A stretch of DNA of 32,485 nucleotides from an uncultured Bacilli bacterium (GTDB taxonomy: Bacteria; Bacillota_I; Bacilli_A; RF39; UBA660). The notes beneath the pieces are model-generated. The model did no database searches. It was given only the letters and a program-made list of their open reading frames with translations, and was not told where the DNA came from. The stretch covers positions 1 through 32,485 of the forward strand of contig CANQCH010000003.1 in NCBI GenBank assembly GCA_947589165.1, given 5' to 3'. Position numbers and translations under genes: made by a program. Below, piece by piece: positions 8,370 through 18,071 of the stretch (its first letter is position 1; every line of letters starts with the position of its first letter).

Positions 8370-9617
8370 CTAATTATTTTTGGTTAAAATTTCCATGGCT
8401 TTCCGCATTTTCATATCGTATTTAACAATATCTTTGGTACCATAAGCTCTTAGTAATTCATCAACGGTAATGCCATAACCTTCGGCCATTTCGCTAGCTT
8501 TTTTGTCAACTTCAGCATCCGTGAAATCAATTTTTTCCGCATCGACAATAGCTTCAATTAAATAACGATATTTAATTCTTTTTTCGGCTTCAGGTTCCAT
8601 TTGTTTATGTAAATCTTCCGCGGTTGTTCCGGTAATTTCATAATATTTATTAATATCTAAACCTTGTTGCGCTAGACGATTAGCATAATCATCAATCATG
8701 CGATGAATTTCATCATCAATGATTTCTTCATTAATCTCAACTTTTAAATTACTAGCGGCTTTATTTAAACATTCTTCTAAAAATTTATCTTCATTTTCAT
8801 GTTCTTTTTGGGTTTTAATATCCGCTTTGATTTTGGCTTTTAGTTCTTCTAAGTTATGAACATCTTCATAACCTAAATCTTTGAAGAAATCTTCGTTAAT
8901 TTCCGGTAAAGAACGAGTTTTAATTTCTTTAACAGTAACATCAAACTTAACATCTTTATTTTTTAAATCCGCCACATAATTTTCTGGAAATTTTAAATTT
9001 AAAGTTTTTGTTTCCCCGGTTTTCAAACCAACTAGGCCTTCTTCAAAACCAGGAATAAAAGAATGGGAACCAATTTCAAGTGGGAAGTTTTCGCCAGTTC
9101 CCCCTTCTAGTTCATGACCATCAACATAACCTTTAAAATCAATCACGGCCGTATCGCCTTCCGCAATAACACCATTTTCTTTAACCACCATATCGGCCAT
9201 ATGTCCTCTTAGATGTTCAATTTCATCATCTACTTCTTTGGCACTAACGGTTACTTTTTCTTTCTTTAAACCTAAATTTTTGTATTCGCCTAAAGTAACT
9301 TCTGGATGGGTAATGAAAGTAAATTTTAAAATAATATTCGCATCACTAATGCCCGTGATATCAACCGTTGGTTCAATCACCGGAACAATTTTTTGTTCAT
9401 CTAAAATCTTTTTATAAGCAATTTGAATAGCTTCATTGGCAGCATCAGGGTATAAAGATTCAATCCCAAAATTTTTTAAATATATATCTTTAGGTACATT
9501 ACCTTTCCGAAAGCCATCAACTTTGGCATCCTTCGCTTTTTTCTTAAATGTTTTATCTAAACATTCTTGCCATTCCTTATCTAATTTAATTTCCACTTCA
9601 TGTACATTTTTCTTCAT
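8370..9617 (-). CDS. tig: trigger factor (peptidyl-prolyl isomerase chaperone)
   Basis: Ribosome-binding GFRKGNVPK; FKBP-type domain (GDTAVIDFKGYVDGHELEGGTGENFPLEIGSHSFIPGFEEGLVG). Confidence 0.96.
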   Translation of the reverse strand: MKKNVHEVEIKLDKEWQECLDKTFKKKAKDAKVDGFRKGNVPKDIYLKNFGIESLYPDAANEAIQIAYKKILDEQKIVPVIEPTVDITGISDANIILKFTFITHPEVTLGEYKNLGLKKEKVTVSAKEVDDEIEHLRGHMADMVVKENGVIAEGDTAVIDFKGYVDGHELEGGTGENFPLEIGSHSFIPGFEEGLVGLKTGETKTLNLKFPENYVADLKNKDVKFDVTVKEIKTRSLPEINEDFFKDLGYEDVHNLEELKAKIKADIKTQKEHENEDKFLEECLNKAASNLKVEINEEIIDDEIHRMIDDYANRLAQQGLDINKYYEITGTTAEDLHKQMEPEAEKRIKYRYLIEAIVDAEKIDFTDAEVDKKASEMAEGYGITVDELLRAYGTKDIVKYDMKMRKAMEILTKNN

Positions 9618-9646
9618 ATCTAATCCTTCTTTCCAAAACTGTCTTT

Positions 9647-9675
9647 ATTATAGTATAAACTAAGGTTTTACGCAA
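9647..9675 (-). promoter_or_regulatory. sigma-A-like promoter for tig
   Basis: Minus strand TTGCGT - 17 bp - TATAAT; perfect -10, weak -35. Confidence 0.55.
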
Positions 9676-9681
9676 CTAAAA

Positions 9682-10614
9682 CTAACCACAGATGTTAACT
9701 AAAAAGTTAATTAAAGCGGCATCTTTATCCCAAAGTCCTGTTTTAATATTGACATCCATTTCTCCTAATAAACGCAAATTATTTAATAGTTCCGTATCCG
9801 TATAACTTAATGAATTTGTATATAATTTATTTACTTGCCAATCTTGTAACTGCATCTTATTACAGATAACCGGTAAAGATAAATGCTTAGCTTGATATTT
9901 TTTTAAATAATACATTTGCCGATATTCTCGGGCTAATAAAATCACTAAACTAAGTGGTTCTACTTTATAAACTTTTAAATTATTATATAATTTTAAAGCC
10001 AAATCTAAATCTTTATTAACGACCGCATTAACAAAATGAAAATTATTATTATCGACAACTGATCCCACGATCTTTTTAACATCGGGCATTAAAACTTTAG
10101 AGGGCTTATTGTAATATAAAAAGATTTTATCCATTTCGTTATATAAAATATCTAAACTACTCGTATTATTTAATAAATAATTAACTACTTCGGTATCAAA
10201 AGTATAACCATTCTTTTTACCATAGTCAAAAATCGCTTTTTCTTTATCTTTCCATGTATAAGGTAAAATATTGATCATTTGATATTTTTCTTTAATCATT
10301 TTACTAATTTTTTTCCGCATATCTACACCATTTAAAGTGGTAAAAATTAGCGTTACATTTTCGTTTGGATGCGTAAAATAACTAATTAAATTATCACTAT
10401 CTTTATCACTTAATTTTGTGGTCGCAAAAAAATTAGCATTACTAACAATAATAATTTTCGCTTCATTGGTTAAAGAAAAATAACTGGTTTCTTGCCAAAC
10501 TTCATCTAAAGATACTTTATTTAAATTCATAATTAAAAAGGGTTTATTTTTAACTATTTTGGCAACTTCTTCATTAATAAGACGATAACTTTCTGCGGCT
10601 ATTAAATATATCAT
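9682..10614 (-). CDS. holA: DNA polymerase III delta subunit
   Basis: HolA-like pattern: MIYLIAAESYRLINEEVAKIV at the N-terminus and VDNNNFHFVNAVVNKDLDLALKLYNNL...LVILLAREYRQMYYLKKYQ. Start moved to the ATG with TAGGAGTC upstream. Confidence 0.85.
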   Translation of the reverse strand: MIYLIAAESYRLINEEVAKIVKNKPFLIMNLNKVSLDEVWQETSYFSLTNEAKIIIVSNANFFATTKLSDKDSDNLISYFTHPNENVTLIFTTLNGVDMRKKISKMIKEKYQMINILPYTWKDKEKAIFDYGKKNGYTFDTEVVNYLLNNTSSLDILYNEMDKIFLYYNKPSKVLMPDVKKIVGSVVDNNNFHFVNAVVNKDLDLALKLYNNLKVYKVEPLSLVILLAREYRQMYYLKKYQAKHLSLPVICNKMQLQDWQVNKLYTNSLSYTDTELLNNLRLLGEMDVNIKTGLWDKDAALINFLVNICG

Positions 10615-10642
10615 AATGAGACTCCTAAAATTATTATACACT

Positions 10643-10669
10643 AAAAAAAGACCTAGCTAAAGTCTTTTT
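10643..10669 (-). terminator. terminator downstream of comEC (potentially bidirectional)
   Basis: Stem AAAAAGAC/GTCTTTTT flanked by A/T runs. It lies between comEC and holA. Confidence 0.65.
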
Positions 10670-10701
10670 ATCTATTTAAACATTAATTAATGTATTATAT
10701 T

Positions 10702-12786
10702 TTATGGTTTATATTCCTTGATGGTATAGGTCTTTGGCCTAATTGTAAGCGCAATCGTGCCACTCGTTTGCGTATTTAAATATTTGCACCCATATTTTTT
10801 TAAAGTAGCTATCGTTTCTTTAGCTGGATGCCCATATATATTATTACGACCACTACTAATGATACCATATTGAAAATTTAAATTTTTAATAAATAGTTCA
10901 CTACTCGAAGTATTCGAACCATGGTGCCCTAGTTTTAAAAAATCGACTTTTAAATTGTAATTTTTCATAAGCTCTTCTTCGATAGCCTTAGGTGCATCAC
11001 CCATGAATAAAAAACCATATTGATAAATCTTTAAATAATAAACAGCACTACTAATATTTTCATCCGAATTAATGGTATTATTTAAATTAATTAACGGAAA
11101 ATATCTACTTTTAATTTCTTTACTAATAGGCCCTACTTCGCTAATCTTTTTTTCTAAATCATTTAGAGGCCCCTTATTTAAAACAATATTTTTTACTTTA
11201 AAATTATTCAAAATATTTAAAGCCTCACCCGCATGATCAATATCGCCATGACTTAATAATAAATAATTAATTCGGGTAATTCCTAAACTTTTTAAAAATT
11301 TTAAAGTATTATCACTTAAATGATAACTTTTGGTTTGTTTTTGCCAAGTCTCTTTTTCATAATCTATTTTACCGCCCGTATCGAGCATGATAATTTCTTG
11401 TTGATGCGGACTAATTAAAACAAAAGAATCCCCTTGCCCCACATCTAAGTAATAGATGTAATAATTATTATCTAATTTAGGTAAAAATTTTACCACGAGT
11501 ATTAAGATACCAAGACTCAGAAAATATTTAAAATTATTTAAACAAAATATTAGTAAAAGATAATATAAAATGATAACCAACCAATTTAATTTAGGAATTA
11601 CCAGCATAATTTTAAAAAGATTTGTAAAGGTATTTAATTTAGTTAAAAGTCCTATGGTAAAACTAAAAATGGGATTGACTAGCGGTACTATAAATGTTAA
11701 TAAAGCTAACGGATAAACAATTAAAGAGATAAAGGGAACAAAAAATAAATTGGCGATAATACTTGTAAAATTAATTTCATAATTTAAATTAATGGTAATA
11801 GGTAAAGAAAAGGCAAATGATATAAGGCTGATTATTAATAATTGGACAAAATATTTGCCCTTAATTAGTTTATGACTTAAAATAATTCCCCCAGTAATGC
11901 CAAAAGAATAAATAAAACCAACATCGTAAACGATAAAGGGATTAATAATTATTAATATAAATGCTGTGATTAATAAAACTTGAAAATTGCTCATTTTTAA
12001 GTTTTTTATTTTCTTAATATTTAATAATAAGTAAAATAAAACTGCCCTTAATATTGAAGCACTAAAATTAGTTAAAAACGCATAAAAAAATAAAATACTA
12101 GTAACAATAAAGGTCTTTTTACTTAATTTTAAATTTTTTAAAAATAAATCTAAGATTTTTAAAAAGACCCCAATATGCATTCCGGAAATCGCCAACAAAT
12201 GCGCAACGCCATTTTCTTGAAAATTAGTGTATTCTTCACTACTAATTAAACTTTTATCGCCTAAAATAAATATTTTTAAATAATCACTATGTTCTAAAGT
12301 ATCTATCCGTTTATAAAAATAATCTTTGATTTTATACAACCAATTATTATTAGAATATATTGCTAATTTTTCAATTTGATAAGTTCTATATATTCTTTTC
12401 GCATAAAGATACTTTCGATAATTAAAAGTATTAGGAATAGTGTTATTTATGGCTACACTCCCCTGACCTTGTAATTTAATCGTACAACCTAAACAAATTT
12501 TAGTTTGTAAATTTTTTAATTCTGCTTCCGTTTTTACATAATAGGTAGCTTTTATCTTTTCTTCAGCTTTAATATCTAATGCTAATTTATTTCCATTAAA
12601 ACTATAATTAGTAATAACACCTGTAATCATTGTATCAGTTTGGCTATATTTAGACTGATATTTAACAAATTTAGTAAAGATAAAGACATAACCAATAGTA
12701 AAAATAATAAGTCCTATATAAAGAATATTAAATCGTAATATATTCTTTAATTTTGGCATAAATACTTGGTCCAATTCCTTTAACAT
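10702..12786 (-). CDS. comEC: DNA internalization competence protein ComEC/Rec2
   Basis: Competence domain (VAHLLAISGMHIGVFLKILD, NFSASILRAVLFYLLLN) and metallo-beta-lactamase domain (LDVGQGDSFVLI, LLSHGDIDHAGE, LKLGHHGSNTSSS). Start may be the internal ATG at 12759. Overlaps comEA. Confidence 0.94.
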   Translation of the reverse strand: MLKELDQVFMPKLKNILRFNILYIGLIIFTIGYVFIFTKFVKYQSKYSQTDTMITGVITNYSFNGNKLALDIKAEEKIKATYYVKTEAELKNLQTKICLGCTIKLQGQGSVAINNTIPNTFNYRKYLYAKRIYRTYQIEKLAIYSNNNWLYKIKDYFYKRIDTLEHSDYLKIFILGDKSLISSEEYTNFQENGVAHLLAISGMHIGVFLKILDLFLKNLKLSKKTFIVTSILFFYAFLTNFSASILRAVLFYLLLNIKKIKNLKMSNFQVLLITAFILIIINPFIVYDVGFIYSFGITGGIILSHKLIKGKYFVQLLIISLISFAFSLPITINLNYEINFTSIIANLFFVPFISLIVYPLALLTFIVPLVNPIFSFTIGLLTKLNTFTNLFKIMLVIPKLNWLVIILYYLLLIFCLNNFKYFLSLGILILVVKFLPKLDNNYYIYYLDVGQGDSFVLISPHQQEIIMLDTGGKIDYEKETWQKQTKSYHLSDNTLKFLKSLGITRINYLLLSHGDIDHAGEALNILNNFKVKNIVLNKGPLNDLEKKISEVGPISKEIKSRYFPLINLNNTINSDENISSAVYYLKIYQYGFLFMGDAPKAIEEELMKNYNLKVDFLKLGHHGSNTSSSELFIKNLNFQYGIISSGRNNIYGHPAKETIATLKKYGCKYLNTQTSGTIALTIRPKTYTIKEYKP

Positions 12787-13489
12787 TCATTATTTCTTCA
12801 ATATTTTTAAATAAACCATTATTATCGCGATAATTAATAATAGCCGCTGCTTTCGCTTCCCCAATGCCATTTAATTTAACTAACTCGGTAATAGATGCCG
12901 TATTAATATTCACAACTAATGTTTCTATAGCTTCTTCATTATTTTCTTCCTTCGTTGGTGTTTCATCCGTTTTTATAGTTTCTTTAGTATTATCATTATT
13001 AGGCGCTTCTTTTTCACTAGGAACCTTACTGGTAATACTATAATTAGTTTTGGGTTTAGTAGTACTAGCTGAAGAACTATTCGCGGGTTTATCTGATTTA
13101 GATATAGAACTATCATTACTACTATTACTTTGATATTCTTTAATGGTATAAACATAAACCATTAAGCCATCTTTTAAAAGACTACTTAACCCTAAATTAG
13201 CAGTATAGGCATCTTCATTAAAGCCACCACTAGCCAGAATTAAATTATTTAAAGTGTCAGTTTCTAACATTTCATAAACACCAGGTCGAACTACTGCCCC
13301 TTTAATATCAACCTTAATTTTTTTAACCTCACTTTTTAAACTATCAGTATTATCGTTCTCGTTTTCCCAACTTATAATTTCGCCATTTTCTTTTGATTTA
13401 GCTAGAAATATTTGCCTAAGACCAACAAAATTTAAAATAATTAATGCCACTATAATTAAAATTTTTTTATATTTTTTTATAAATATCAT
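12728..13489 (-). CDS. comEA: competence protein ComEA (SLBB plus helix-hairpin-helix)
   Basis: N-terminal TM, SLBB-like VDIKGAVVRPGVYEMLETDTLNNLILASGG, C-terminal HhH NINTASITELVKLNGIGEAKAAAIINYRDNNG...VKGIGPSIYAKIKEYI. Start with GGGAGG upstream. Confidence 0.94.
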   Translation of the reverse strand: MIFIKKYKKILIIVALIILNFVGLRQIFLAKSKENGEIISWENENDNTDSLKSEVKKIKVDIKGAVVRPGVYEMLETDTLNNLILASGGFNEDAYTANLGLSSLLKDGLMVYVYTIKEYQSNSSNDSSISKSDKPANSSSASTTKPKTNYSITSKVPSEKEAPNNDNTKETIKTDETPTKEENNEEAIETLVVNINTASITELVKLNGIGEAKAAAIINYRDNNGLFKNIEEIMNVKGIGPSIYAKIKEYITI

Positions 13490-13550
13490 ATAACCTCCCT
13501 TCACTTATATATATAGTCGTATCAAAAGCTTTTTCCTTTTTTAGCATGAA

Positions 13551-13578
13551 AAAAACTTCAGCAATTGCTGAAGTTTTT
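13551..13578. terminator. 28-bp perfect palindrome, bidirectional terminator downstream of the HNH gene
   Basis: AAAAACTTCAGCAATTGCTGAAGTTTTT with a T-run on both strands. Confidence 0.75.
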
Positions 13579-13670
13579 CTATTAGGAATTTTAAAATTAT
13601 ATAATTTTTATATCACCCTTTTTAATTGGTTAGTTGGTTTTTATATTTGTTAAAATTTCCCGCTTTATCA

Positions 13671-14162
13671 TTAAGATGAATACCAGTTATTTCCTCTATA
13701 ACCGCCTTTCACAATTTCTTTTATTAAGTTATGGCTCACACCATATTTTTGTGCTAACTTTCTATAACTAACTTTTTTAAAGGGATAGTTAGTATCTTTT
13801 CCTTTAGTTTCCTTATTTCCTTTTTCATATAACATTTTAATTTCTTTAATTTGCTCATCAGTTAATTTGGATCTAGGATGATTTTTACCTCTTAAATGTT
13901 TCTTTGCATTAGTAACATAAAGATTATCAATAGCATTATTTGTATAATTATTGTCTTTATGATGCACCAAAAGTTTATAATTTTCAAAGTCAAAATCTTG
14001 ATGAAAAGCATAATAAACTAATCTTGCATAAGAAACACTTTTAATCTCACCATTTACTACAATTTCAATAGTTTTATGAAAAGCCATAGGTTTTTTACCA
14101 TTTAATCTTAAAATTGTTCCATTTTCATATATTTCATACCCATATAAATTTACTTTCTTCAT
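13671..14162 (-). CDS. HNH endonuclease, phage/homing-type
   Basis: HNH core LLVHHKDNNYTNNAIDNLYV, N-terminal NUMOD-like segment, C-terminal HTH (SKLTDEQIKEIKMLYEKG...SYRKLAQKYGVSHNLIKEIVKG). RBS GAGAGGTGA. Confidence 0.85.
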   Translation of the reverse strand: MKKVNLYGYEIYENGTILRLNGKKPMAFHKTIEIVVNGEIKSVSYARLVYYAFHQDFDFENYKLLVHHKDNNYTNNAIDNLYVTNAKKHLRGKNHPRSKLTDEQIKEIKMLYEKGNKETKGKDTNYPFKKVSYRKLAQKYGVSHNLIKEIVKGGYRGNNWYSS

Positions 14163-14280
14163 TAATATCACCTCTCTTTAAATACTATCAATATATTTGT
14201 GGCAAAATCTAAAATTATACTTAATAACCTTTTATTTTCAGAATATTGTAAAGTTATTACGTTCTTGATTTATACTATTC

Positions 14281-14312
14281 ATTAGTGATTAATTGCTCGA
14301 AAAATCACTAAT
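14281..14312. repeat. 10-bp inverted repeat in the HNH-ppdK intergenic region
   Basis: ATTAGTGATT ... AATCACTAAT with a 12-nt spacer and no T-run. Confidence 0.6.
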
Positions 14313-14344
14313 CGTTCATAAATTGATTGACCGATCGGCATGTT

Positions 14345-14370
14345 AAAAAAGACTAAGCAAACTTAGTCTT
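14345..14370 (-). terminator. terminator downstream of ppdK
   Basis: Stem GACTAAG/CTTAGTC, loop CAAA, T-run on the minus strand. Confidence 0.85.
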
Positions 14371-14372
14371 AA

Positions 14373-17003
14373 TTATTTTCCTTGTTTTTCTTTAATTGCG
14401 GCTTGTGCAGCAGCTAATCTTGCAATTGGCACCCGATATGGTGAACAAGATACATAATTAAAGCCTAATTGATGACAGAAAGCAATACTAGATGGATCAC
14501 CACCATGTTCGCCACAGATACCTAAAGAGATATCAGGTCTAACTGTCCGCGCTTTTTGGACCGCCATTGTCATTAACGCTCCTACTCCTTTTTGATCAAT
14601 CCGACTAAATGGATCAGATTCAAAAATTTGTTTTTCATAATAAGCATTTAAAAATTTACCAGCATCATCACGCGAGAAACCAAAAGTCATTTGTGTTAAA
14701 TCGTTCGTGCCAAAGCTAAAGAATTCAGCTTCTTCGGCCATTTCATCAGCTAAAAGAGCAGCCCGAGGAATTTCAATCATGGTTCCCACTTTATATTTAA
14801 TATCTAAACCTGAGGCTTTAATTAAATCATCCGCGACTTCAACAACTACATTTTTGACATATTTAAGTTCTTTCACTTCGCCAACCAACGGAATCATTAT
14901 TTCGGGTTCTACTTTAATGCCCTTTTTCGTCACATTAATTGCAGCTTCAATAACGGCTCTCGTTTGCATTTTCGCAATTTCGGGATAAGTAATGGCTAAC
15001 CGACAGCCCCGATGTCCCATCATAGGATTAAATTCTTTTAAAGATGCTATAACATTCCGTAAATCTTCTTCCGTCTTACCTAAATCAAGAGCGAGTTCCT
15101 TAATTTCACCATCAGTTTTAGGTAAAAATTCATGAAGAGGTGGATCCAAATAACGAATAATTACTGGATATGGTGCCATGGCTTCAAATAAGCCTTCAAA
15201 GTCTTCTCTTTGATATGGCAAAATTAATTCTAACGCTTTTTCCCGTTCTTCCACTGTCGTTGCACAGATCATTTTCCGAAAATTAAAAATCCGATTTTTT
15301 TCAAAAAACATATGTTCTGTCCGACATAAACCAATTCCTTCGGCCCCAAATTCTTTCGCTTGCCGAGCATCTTTTGGCGTATCCGCATTAGTCCGAATTT
15401 GTAGTTTGCGTGCTTCATCAGCCCAGGCCATAAAGGTTTTAAAATCGCCACTAATAGAAGCCGGAACTTTAGCAATTTTACCTTCATAAACTTTACCAGT
15501 AGTCCCATCTAACGAAATATAATCGCCTTCATGGAATACTAATCCAGCTTTCGTTTTTAAAGTTTTTTCCGTTTCATTAATGGTAAAATCACCTACCCCC
15601 GAAACACAACAAATTCCCATGCCCCGAGCTACTACTGCAGCATGACTAGTCATCCCACCGCGAATAGTTAATACTCCTTCACTCGAATTCATTCCTTCGA
15701 TATCTTCGGGCGAAGTTTCTAAACGCACTAAAACCGCTTCTTCGCCATTTTTCTTAGCCTTAATTACACTTGGAGCATCAAAATATATTTTACCAGAACC
15801 AGCCCCTGGGGAAGCAGCTAAACCTTCACCAATTACTTTACTTTTAGCTAAATCGGTTTCACTAAAGGTGGGATGAAGTAAAGCATCTAATTGTTTAGGA
15901 TCAACCATACAAACCGCATCTTCTTGGGAAATCTTCCCTTCATTAACTAAATCAACGGCAATTTTAACAGCTGCTTTAGCGGTTCTTTTCCCATTACGCG
16001 TTTGTAAAATAAATAACTTCCCATTTTCAATTGTAAACTCCATATCTTGCATATCATTATAATGATTTTCCAAAGTTTCGGCGATTTTCACAAATTCTTC
16101 ATATACTTCCGGCATTACTTTAGCTAAGGTATCAATCTCAGCTGGAGTTCTTACACCGGCAACGACATCTTCCCCTTGAGCATTAATTAAGTATTCGCCA
16201 AAAATTTTCTTTTCCCCAGTTGCTGGATTACGCGTAAAGGCAACCCCGGTTCCCGATAAATCATTGCTATTACCATAAACCATTTCTTGCACATTAACGG
16301 CCGTTCCCCAGTCACCAGGAATATCATTTAACCGGCGATAATAAATGGCTCTTTCATTATTCCAACTACGAAAAACCGCTTTAACGGCTTCAATTAATTG
16401 TTCAAACGGATCTTGCGGAAAATCTTCACCAGCATTTTTACGATATTCTTCTTTAAATTTTTCGGTTAAATAAACCATATCGTCGGCATCAAGTTCAATA
16501 TCTTGTTTTATGCCTTTTTGGCTCTTTACGTCATCAATTATTTCTTCAAATTTTTTCTTAGAATAACCCTTTACAACATCACTAAACATTTGAATAAAAC
16601 GCCGATAAGAATCATAAACAAATCTTTTATTATTACTTCTTTCGGCAAAAGAAGCCGCAATTTCATCATTTAAACCTAAGTTTAAAATTGTATCCATCAT
16701 CCCCGGCATGCTTACTCGGGCCCCACTTCTGACACTAACAAGTAAGGGATTAGCTAAATCACCAAATTTTTTCCCTGAAAGTTGTTCTAATTCGGCAATC
16801 TTAGTTTTTATTTCGCTAACAATTTCGGCACTAATTGTTTCATTATCAGCATAATATTTATTACAAGCTTCCGTCGTAATGGTAAAACCATTGGGCACTG
16901 GTAAACCAATATTAGACATTTCGGCTAAATTTGCTCCCTTACCTCCTAGTAAGTTTTTCATATCCTTGTTTCCTTCATGAAACATATAAACATATTTTTC
17001 CAT
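14373..17003 (-). CDS. ppdK: pyruvate, phosphate dikinase
   Basis: N-terminal GNKDMKNLLGGKGANLAEM; GGMTSHAAVVARGMGICCV catalytic His region; C-terminal GICGEHGGDPSSIAFCHQLGFNYVSCSPYRVPIARLAAAQA. The track ORF is over-extended; true start MEKYVYMF with AGGAGG. Confidence 0.97.
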   Translation of the reverse strand: MEKYVYMFHEGNKDMKNLLGGKGANLAEMSNIGLPVPNGFTITTEACNKYYADNETISAEIVSEIKTKIAELEQLSGKKFGDLANPLLVSVRSGARVSMPGMMDTILNLGLNDEIAASFAERSNNKRFVYDSYRRFIQMFSDVVKGYSKKKFEEIIDDVKSQKGIKQDIELDADDMVYLTEKFKEEYRKNAGEDFPQDPFEQLIEAVKAVFRSWNNERAIYYRRLNDIPGDWGTAVNVQEMVYGNSNDLSGTGVAFTRNPATGEKKIFGEYLINAQGEDVVAGVRTPAEIDTLAKVMPEVYEEFVKIAETLENHYNDMQDMEFTIENGKLFILQTRNGKRTAKAAVKIAVDLVNEGKISQEDAVCMVDPKQLDALLHPTFSETDLAKSKVIGEGLAASPGAGSGKIYFDAPSVIKAKKNGEEAVLVRLETSPEDIEGMNSSEGVLTIRGGMTSHAAVVARGMGICCVSGVGDFTINETEKTLKTKAGLVFHEGDYISLDGTTGKVYEGKIAKVPASISGDFKTFMAWADEARKLQIRTNADTPKDARQAKEFGAEGIGLCRTEHMFFEKNRIFNFRKMICATTVEEREKALELILPYQREDFEGLFEAMAPYPVIIRYLDPPLHEFLPKTDGEIKELALDLGKTEEDLRNVIASLKEFNPMMGHRGCRLAITYPEIAKMQTRAVIEAAINVTKKGIKVEPEIMIPLVGEVKELKYVKNVVVEVADDLIKASGLDIKYKVGTMIEIPRAALLADEMAEEAEFFSFGTNDLTQMTFGFSRDDAGKFLNAYYEKQIFESDPFSRIDQKGVGALMTMAVQKARTVRPDISLGICGEHGGDPSSIAFCHQLGFNYVSCSPYRVPIARLAAAQAAIKEKQGK

Positions 17004-17039
17004 ATCCATCCTCCTATTTCTCATTTTATCATGGTCGAC

Positions 17040-17065
17040 AAAAAAAAGGAACAACGAATTGTTCC
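17040..17065 (-). terminator. terminator between the pilin-like gene and ppdK
   Basis: Stem GGAACAA/TTGTTCC, loop CGAA, followed by a T-run on the minus strand. Confidence 0.85.
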
Positions 17066-17070
17066 TTAAT

Positions 17071-17496
17071 TTAACTTTCTTCATAATGAGCATAAACATT
17101 ATTATTTTCCACCCAAACATATACTTTATCATCATTAACACGTTTTCCTGTTTCATTATTAATAATGACCTTATTACCATCTTCATCTCGATCATCAGTT
17201 ACAATATAATTACGAGTTAATAAATATTCCACCGTGACTTCTAAACAATGCAATGATTCGCTAGGCTCTTCATTCATAAAAGCACATTTATCGGTTCCAT
17301 CTTGTCTTAATCGATATAAATTATCTTCCCCATACCGAATAGCACCGTTTTCAATAATTTCAATTTCACTTTGCCACATACTTTTTTTAATCATTTTGGT
17401 AACGCCTGAAATACTAGCCGAACCAATGACCGCGACCAAAGCTAAAATTAAAATTACCCCTAATAGTTCAACTAAAGTAAAACCCTTTTTGTTCAT
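17071..17496 (-). CDS. type IV pilin-like / pseudopilin protein
   Basis: Class III prepilin signal MNKKG-FTLVELLGVILILALVAVIGSASISG. Two Cys in the C-terminal part (DKCAFMNEEPSESLHC). Confidence 0.88.
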   Translation of the reverse strand: MNKKGFTLVELLGVILILALVAVIGSASISGVTKMIKKSMWQSEIEIIENGAIRYGEDNLYRLRQDGTDKCAFMNEEPSESLHCLEVTVEYLLTRNYIVTDDRDEDGNKVIINNETGKRVNDDKVYVWVENNNVYAHYEES

Positions 17497-17504
17497 ATCA
17501 TCAC

Positions 17505-18062
17505 CTATTTTAACATTAATTTTAAGGCTTCTTTAACTTGATTTTCTAATTTTTCACTCGGATTAACTAACGGAATAACTTTTTTAATTTCCGAAAGTTT
17601 ATAACCTAAAGATTCTAAAACACTCATTAATTCTTCAATACTATTATTTTCTGTTTCTGCATTACCTTCAATATTAATTTTATTTTTCAAATCTAATATT
17701 ATTTGGCGGGCTAGTTTTTCACCAATCTTAGGAAACTTAGTTAAATACAAAATATTTTCACGATTAATGGCATCAACTATTCCACTAATAGAACCCGTAG
17801 CAATAATTGGTAAAGCTAACTTTGGTCCTAAACCTTTAACCGAGATTAATTTTAAGAAAAGTTCATATTCTTCCTTTATTTTAAATCCAAATAAAGCCAT
17901 ATCATCTTCACTAATCTTGGTGTAAACATAAACTTTATATTCTTCGCCAATATTATAACTAAAAGGGTTAGGTACATTTATTTTATACCCAACACCACCA
18001 CATTCGATTGTAATATTACCACTATCAATTTCCGTGATAATTCCTTTAAAATATGTATACAT
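17505..18062 (-). CDS. ruvA: Holliday junction branch migration protein RuvA
   Basis: MYTYFKGIITEIDSGNITIECGGVGYKINVP; HhH KGLGPKLALPIIATG; FPKIGEKLARQIILDLKNKI. Confidence 0.94.
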   Translation of the reverse strand: MYTYFKGIITEIDSGNITIECGGVGYKINVPNPFSYNIGEEYKVYVYTKISEDDMALFGFKIKEEYELFLKLISVKGLGPKLALPIIATGSISGIVDAINRENILYLTKFPKIGEKLARQIILDLKNKINIEGNAETENNSIEELMSVLESLGYKLSEIKKVIPLVNPSEKLENQVKEALKLMLK

Positions 18063-18071
18063 AAAACCACC

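Noticed and set aside
10681-10692. Palindrome CATTAATTAATG
   Set aside because: Short AT-rich palindrome expected by chance in this composition.
12973-13155. Minus-strand ORF of 60 aa within comEA
   Set aside because: Alternative frame of a well-supported gene in its low-complexity linker.
17004-17195. N-terminal extension of the ppdK ORF in the track
   Set aside because: Overlaps the pilin gene and a terminator; the conserved start MEKYVYMFHEGN with AGGAGG is downstream.
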